From: Pseudomonas syringae
GTDB lineage: Bacteria; Pseudomonadota; Gammaproteobacteria; Pseudomonadales; Pseudomonadaceae
NCBI RefSeq assembly: GCF_021605415.1
Contig: NZ_WKEQ01000008.1
Location: 62,001-126,000, forward strand
DNA length: 64,000 nt
Direction: 5' to 3'
Shown: one piece after another, positions 61,004-64,000 of the stretch
Layout: every line of letters starts with the position of its first letter
Numbering within the stretch: the first letter of the stretch is position 1
The notes under the pieces: generated by a model
Told to the model about the DNA's origin: nothing
Database searches by the model: none
The model's input: only the letters and a program-made list of their open reading frames with translations
Translations under genes and position numbers: made by a program

Positions 61004-63352
61004 TCAGGCCGACTTGGCCATGATCAATCCGGTTTCACTCGCCGCTTCGAGACGGATCGCAATGAACTTCGACGTCGGCGTATGGCTGCCATCTCCCACA
61101 CTTTCCAGCGGCACCAGTGGATTCACTTCCGGATAGTAGGCCGCCGCCTGACCCGCCGGAATATCGAACGCCAATAACGTGAAGCCTTTCACTCGACGCT
61201 CGCGGCCGTCGTCCCACAGCGAAACAATGTCGGCTTTCTGGCCCGGCCGGAAGCCCAGACGAATGATATCGGCTTCGTTGGCGAACAATACGTCGCGCTG
61301 TCCTTTCACGCCGCGATAGCGGTCATCGAGGCCATAAATTGTGGTGTTGTACTGATCGTGTGAGCGCATCGATTGCAGGATCAGATCCGGCAATTGCCCG
61401 GTGGCGCGGGTGCGTTCGTGCACCAGATCTTTGGGCAGCACGTTGGCGCGGAAGTTGGCGCGCCCTGAGGTGGTATTCCACTTGCGGGCGCCGGCAGCGT
61501 TGCCGAGATAGAAGCCGCCCGGGTTTTTGACCTTCTCGTTGAAATCCTTGAAGCCCGGGATGGTGTCGGCGATCAAGTCGCGGATGCGGCTGTAGTCGGC
61601 CACCAGCCAGTTCCAGTCAACCGGTTTGCTGCCCAGGGTCGCGGCGGCGATGCCGGCGAGGATTGCAGGTTCAGAGCGCATCTGGTTCGACAGTGGCTGT
61701 AACTGGCCGTTGGAGGCGTGCACCATGCTGAACGAGTCTTCCACGGTGACGGCTTGCGCGCCGTCCGCCTGGATGTCGATGTCGGTACGCCCCAGGCACG
61801 GCAGAATCAGCGCGTCTTTCCCGTGCGCCAGGTGGCTACGGTTGAGCTTGGTGCTGATCTGCACGGTCAGGTCGCAGTTGCTCAACGCCTGGAATGTACG
61901 CGGGCTGTCTGGCGTGGCTTGGGCAAAGTTGCCGCCCAGGCCGATGAAGACCTTGGCGCGACCTTCGGCCATCGCATGGATGGCCTCGACCACGTTGTGT
62001 CCGTTATGACGAGGCACCTTGAACTGGAAGCGACGCTCGAGAGCATCGAGGAACGCCACGGGCGGACGCTCGTTGATGCCCATGGTGCGGTCGCCCTGCA
62101 CGTTACTGTGACCGCGCACCGGGCACAAACCGGCGCCGGGCTTGCCGATGTTGCCGCGCAGCAGCATCAGGTTGGCGATTTCCTGGATGGTCGGCACCGA
62201 GTGACGATGCTGGGTGATGCCCATGGCCCAGCACATGATCACGTTCTTGCCTTTAACGTACATGCGCGCGGCCTGTTCGATCTCGATCAGGGACAGGCCG
62301 GATTGCTCGACGATCTGCTCCCACGAGGTGTCGTCGACGACGGCGAGGTAATCCAGCACGCTGACGCTGTGTTCGTTGAGGAAGTTGTGATCGAACACCG
62401 CCGGCGTTCCCGCCAGTTGTGCATCACGTTCCCATTGCAGCAGGAATTTGGCCATGCCGCGCAGCACCGCCATGTCGCCGCCGAGTGCCGGACGGAAGTA
62501 CGCGGTGTTGGTCGGCTTGTCACCGTTGGTGAGCATTTCGATCGGGTGCTGCGGGTGCTGGAAACGCTCCAGGCCGCGCTCTTTCAGCGGATTGATGCAG
62601 ACCACCTGAGCGCCGCGCTTCACCGCTTCACGCAGCGGTTCTAGCATCCGTGGGTGGTTGGTGCCCGGATTCTGGCCCCAAACGAAAATCGCATCGGCGT
62701 GTTCGAAGTCGTCGAAGGTGACGGTGCCTTTGCCGACGCCGACGCTTTGCGACAAGGCAACGCCGCTGGCCTCGTGGCACATGTTCGAGCAGTCGGGGAA
62801 ATTGTTGGTGCCGTAGGCGCGTACGAACAGCTGATAGAGGTACGCCGCCTCGTTGCTGGCCCGGCCCGAGGTGTAGAACTCGGCCTGATCCGGGCTCGAC
62901 AAGCCGCGCAGATGCTGACCGATCAACGCAAAGGCATCATCCCAACTGATCGGTTGATAACGATCGGTGGCCGCGTCGTAGCGCATCGGTTCGGTAAGGC
63001 GGCCCTGATATTCGAGCCAGTAATCGCTTTGTTCCAGCAACGACGTCACGCTGTGCTTGGCGAAGAACTTGCTGTCCACCCGGCGCTTGGTCGCTTCCCA
63101 GTTCACCGCTTTGGCGCCGTTTTCGCAGAACTTGACCATGCCGCTTTCCGGCGAATCGCCCCAAGCACAACCCGGGCAGTCGAAACCACCGTTCTGGTTG
63201 GTCTTTAGCATCATGCGCAGGTTTTTCAGCGCGTTGTCGCTGGTCAGCCAGGCCTGAGCCACGCTGATCAGTGCGCCCCATCCACCGGCAGCGCCTTTGT
63301 AAGGCTTGTAGCGCGGGACGGGTTTCTGGTCGGCTTGTTGATGTTGGCTCAC
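61004..63352 (-). CDS. FdhF/YdeP-family molybdopterin oxidoreductase
   Basis: A 782-residue bis-MGD oxidoreductase of the YdeP group, often annotated as formate dehydrogenase alpha subunit. The N-terminus has a Cys-containing segment GGFDCPGCAWGDSPESGMVK and a further Cys at about 76; molybdopterin-domain segments include DAIFVWGQNPGTNHPR, CWAMGITQHRHSVPTIQEI and GNIGKPGAGLCPVRGHSNVQ. It is the right length for YdeP (about 760) and lacks the extra N-terminal iron-sulfur domains of respiratory formate dehydrogenases. Start is GTG 63352, overlapping the fdhD stop (GTGA). Substrate is not proven; YdeP is linked to acid resistance in E. coli. Confidence 0.87.
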   Translation of the reverse strand: MSQHQQADQKPVPRYKPYKGAAGGWGALISVAQAWLTSDNALKNLRMMLKTNQNGGFDCPGCAWGDSPESGMVKFCENGAKAVNWEATKRRVDSKFFAKHSVTSLLEQSDYWLEYQGRLTEPMRYDAATDRYQPISWDDAFALIGQHLRGLSSPDQAEFYTSGRASNEAAYLYQLFVRAYGTNNFPDCSNMCHEASGVALSQSVGVGKGTVTFDDFEHADAIFVWGQNPGTNHPRMLEPLREAVKRGAQVVCINPLKERGLERFQHPQHPIEMLTNGDKPTNTAYFRPALGGDMAVLRGMAKFLLQWERDAQLAGTPAVFDHNFLNEHSVSVLDYLAVVDDTSWEQIVEQSGLSLIEIEQAARMYVKGKNVIMCWAMGITQHRHSVPTIQEIANLMLLRGNIGKPGAGLCPVRGHSNVQGDRTMGINERPPVAFLDALERRFQFKVPRHNGHNVVEAIHAMAEGRAKVFIGLGGNFAQATPDSPRTFQALSNCDLTVQISTKLNRSHLAHGKDALILPCLGRTDIDIQADGAQAVTVEDSFSMVHASNGQLQPLSNQMRSEPAILAGIAAATLGSKPVDWNWLVADYSRIRDLIADTIPGFKDFNEKVKNPGGFYLGNAAGARKWNTTSGRANFRANVLPKDLVHERTRATGQLPDLILQSMRSHDQYNTTIYGLDDRYRGVKGQRDVLFANEADIIRLGFRPGQKADIVSLWDDGRERRVKGFTLLAFDIPAGQAAAYYPEVNPLVPLESVGDGSHTPTSKFIAIRLEAASETGLIMAKSA

Positions 63353-64000
63353 GCGTGTTTCTCCATTGCTGGGCTATACACCCGCGGCGCATTTTTCTGC
63401 GGCAGGTGGATGAGATTGAGGTTGTGTCGACGGGCCCATTGCACGGCAAGGCCGGTTGGCGCGGACAGGCTGACGAGGGTCTGGATGCCGGCGCGTAACA
63501 CTTTCTGGATCAGTTCGAGGCTGCAACGGCTGGTGACAATCGCCAGGCCGCCGCTTGTGGATATCTTTTGACGAATAAGACCGCCGATGAGCTTGTCGAG
63601 AGCGTTATGCCGGCCGATGTCTTCGCGACCGAGCAACAATTGGCCTTCGGCATCCATGAACACTGCCGCGTGCACCGCACCGCAATGTTGGCCGAGTGGC
63701 TGGAATGCGCCGATACGCTGGCGCAGGCCGTCGAGCCATTGGATGGGTGGCAACGGTGCGCCGGGCAATACTTTGAGATCCGGTAGTGCCTGTTCTACCG
63801 CTTCGACGCCGCACAATCCGCAACCGCTGGTGCCGGCCAGTTGGCGACGCTGCTGCTTAAGGTTCCAGAAGGCGCGATTGGCGATAGTCACTTGCGCGTA
63901 CTGCGCCGAGCCGGAACCCGTCAGTTGCAGGTCATAAATGTCTGAGGCGTCTTCGATGATGCCGCTGCCGAGGCTGAAACCGACGATGAAGTCTTCCAGA
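63349..64000 (-). CDS. fdhD: Formate dehydrogenase accessory sulfurtransferase FdhD (N-terminus outside window)
   Basis: The visible 216 residues begin LEDFIVGFSLGSGII and run to the window edge, so the true start lies beyond 64000. The sulfur-carrying CxxC is in GTSGCGLCGVEA, and the segment GREDIGRHNALDKLIGG followed by VTSRCSLELIQKVLRAGI is diagnostic of FdhD, which moves sulfur from IscS to the molybdenum cofactor of formate dehydrogenase. It is coupled to the YdeP-type enzyme, implying that this enzyme needs a sulfurated bis-MGD cofactor. Confidence 0.92.
   Translation of the reverse strand, partial: LEDFIVGFSLGSGIIEDASDIYDLQLTGSGSAQYAQVTIANRAFWNLKQQRRQLAGTSGCGLCGVEAVEQALPDLKVLPGAPLPPIQWLDGLRQRIGAFQPLGQHCGAVHAAVFMDAEGQLLLGREDIGRHNALDKLIGGLIRQKISTSGGLAIVTSRCSLELIQKVLRAGIQTLVSLSAPTGLAVQWARRHNLNLIHLPQKNAPRVYSPAMEKHA

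Overview
The window reads as chromosomal DNA of a Pseudomonas of the fluorescens group. The block gshA - thioesterase - tex - ompR/envZ (amgRS) - rimK/rimB - hslR - PAP2 - hslO - pckA has the order I recall for P. aeruginosa PA5203-PA5192. Coding density is high, codons are GC-rich, and the spacers carry the palindromic REP-type repeats common in this group (GATCGCAGCCTGCGGCAGCTCC, GTTCCCACGC, GGGAGCGAGCCTGC and relatives). No tRNA, rRNA, CRISPR array or insertion sequence was seen.

Layout. 1-2.6 kb: end of an RBBP9/YdeN-like hydrolase, an atypical sigma-54 activator and a MetQ-like binding protein. 2.6-9.4 kb: a RecF/OLD-like ATPase, then a TriABC-type RND efflux operon with two lipoprotein adaptors. 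9.4-16.7 kb: a type VI secretion effector module (DUF4123 chaperone, 1210-aa VasX/BTH_I2691-like effector, two tandem membrane immunity-like paralogues). It ends in a decayed duplicate of the 3' end of the upstream RND gene, so the module looks inserted. 16.7-18 kb: a methyltransferase and a DUF6124-like gene with a structured leader. 18.3-42 kb: a sulfur-acquisition region, namely an operon of two SfnB-family oxidoreductases, an LLM flavin monooxygenase and metQNI; tcyJLN plus dcyD; cysE/epsC; tauABCD; and gshA. Set between these are betT, an aldo-keto reductase and an XRE/ImmA-metalloprotease pair. 42-53 kb: the conserved housekeeping block. 53-56.5 kb: a small accessory patch with a frameshifted NadS-like antitoxin, two paralogous small proteins flanking a Tle1/DUF2235-like hydrolase, and a possible 40-aa membrane peptide. 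56.5-64 kb: a RecQ-type helicase, a 3-hydroxyacyl-CoA dehydrogenase with a thioesterase, a glycine-zipper protein, and a YdeP-type molybdoenzyme with fdhD running off the window.

Functionally, the sulfur genes form a supply chain: uptake of methionine-type ligands, cystine and taurine; desulfonation or desulfurisation by TauD, the LLM enzyme and SfnB-like flavoproteins; D-cysteine breakdown; O-acetylserine synthesis; and glutathione synthesis. Two of the sulfur promoter regions share an AT-rich block (GAAAATAA(TA)AATAAC) and a third is similar, suggesting a common sulfur-starvation regulator such as CysB.

The most novel-looking signals are: (1) a candidate structured cis-element with compensatory base changes upstream of two unrelated-looking small genes, at 17888-18013 and 53936-54055, each 40-42 bases before its start codon; (2) tandem immunity paralogues that are near identical except for one transmembrane segment; (3) the RND-gene tail duplication bounding the T6SS module; (4) the small protein - hydrolase - small protein patch; (5) an orphan promoter/operator-terminator unit with no gene near 60.8-60.9 kb.
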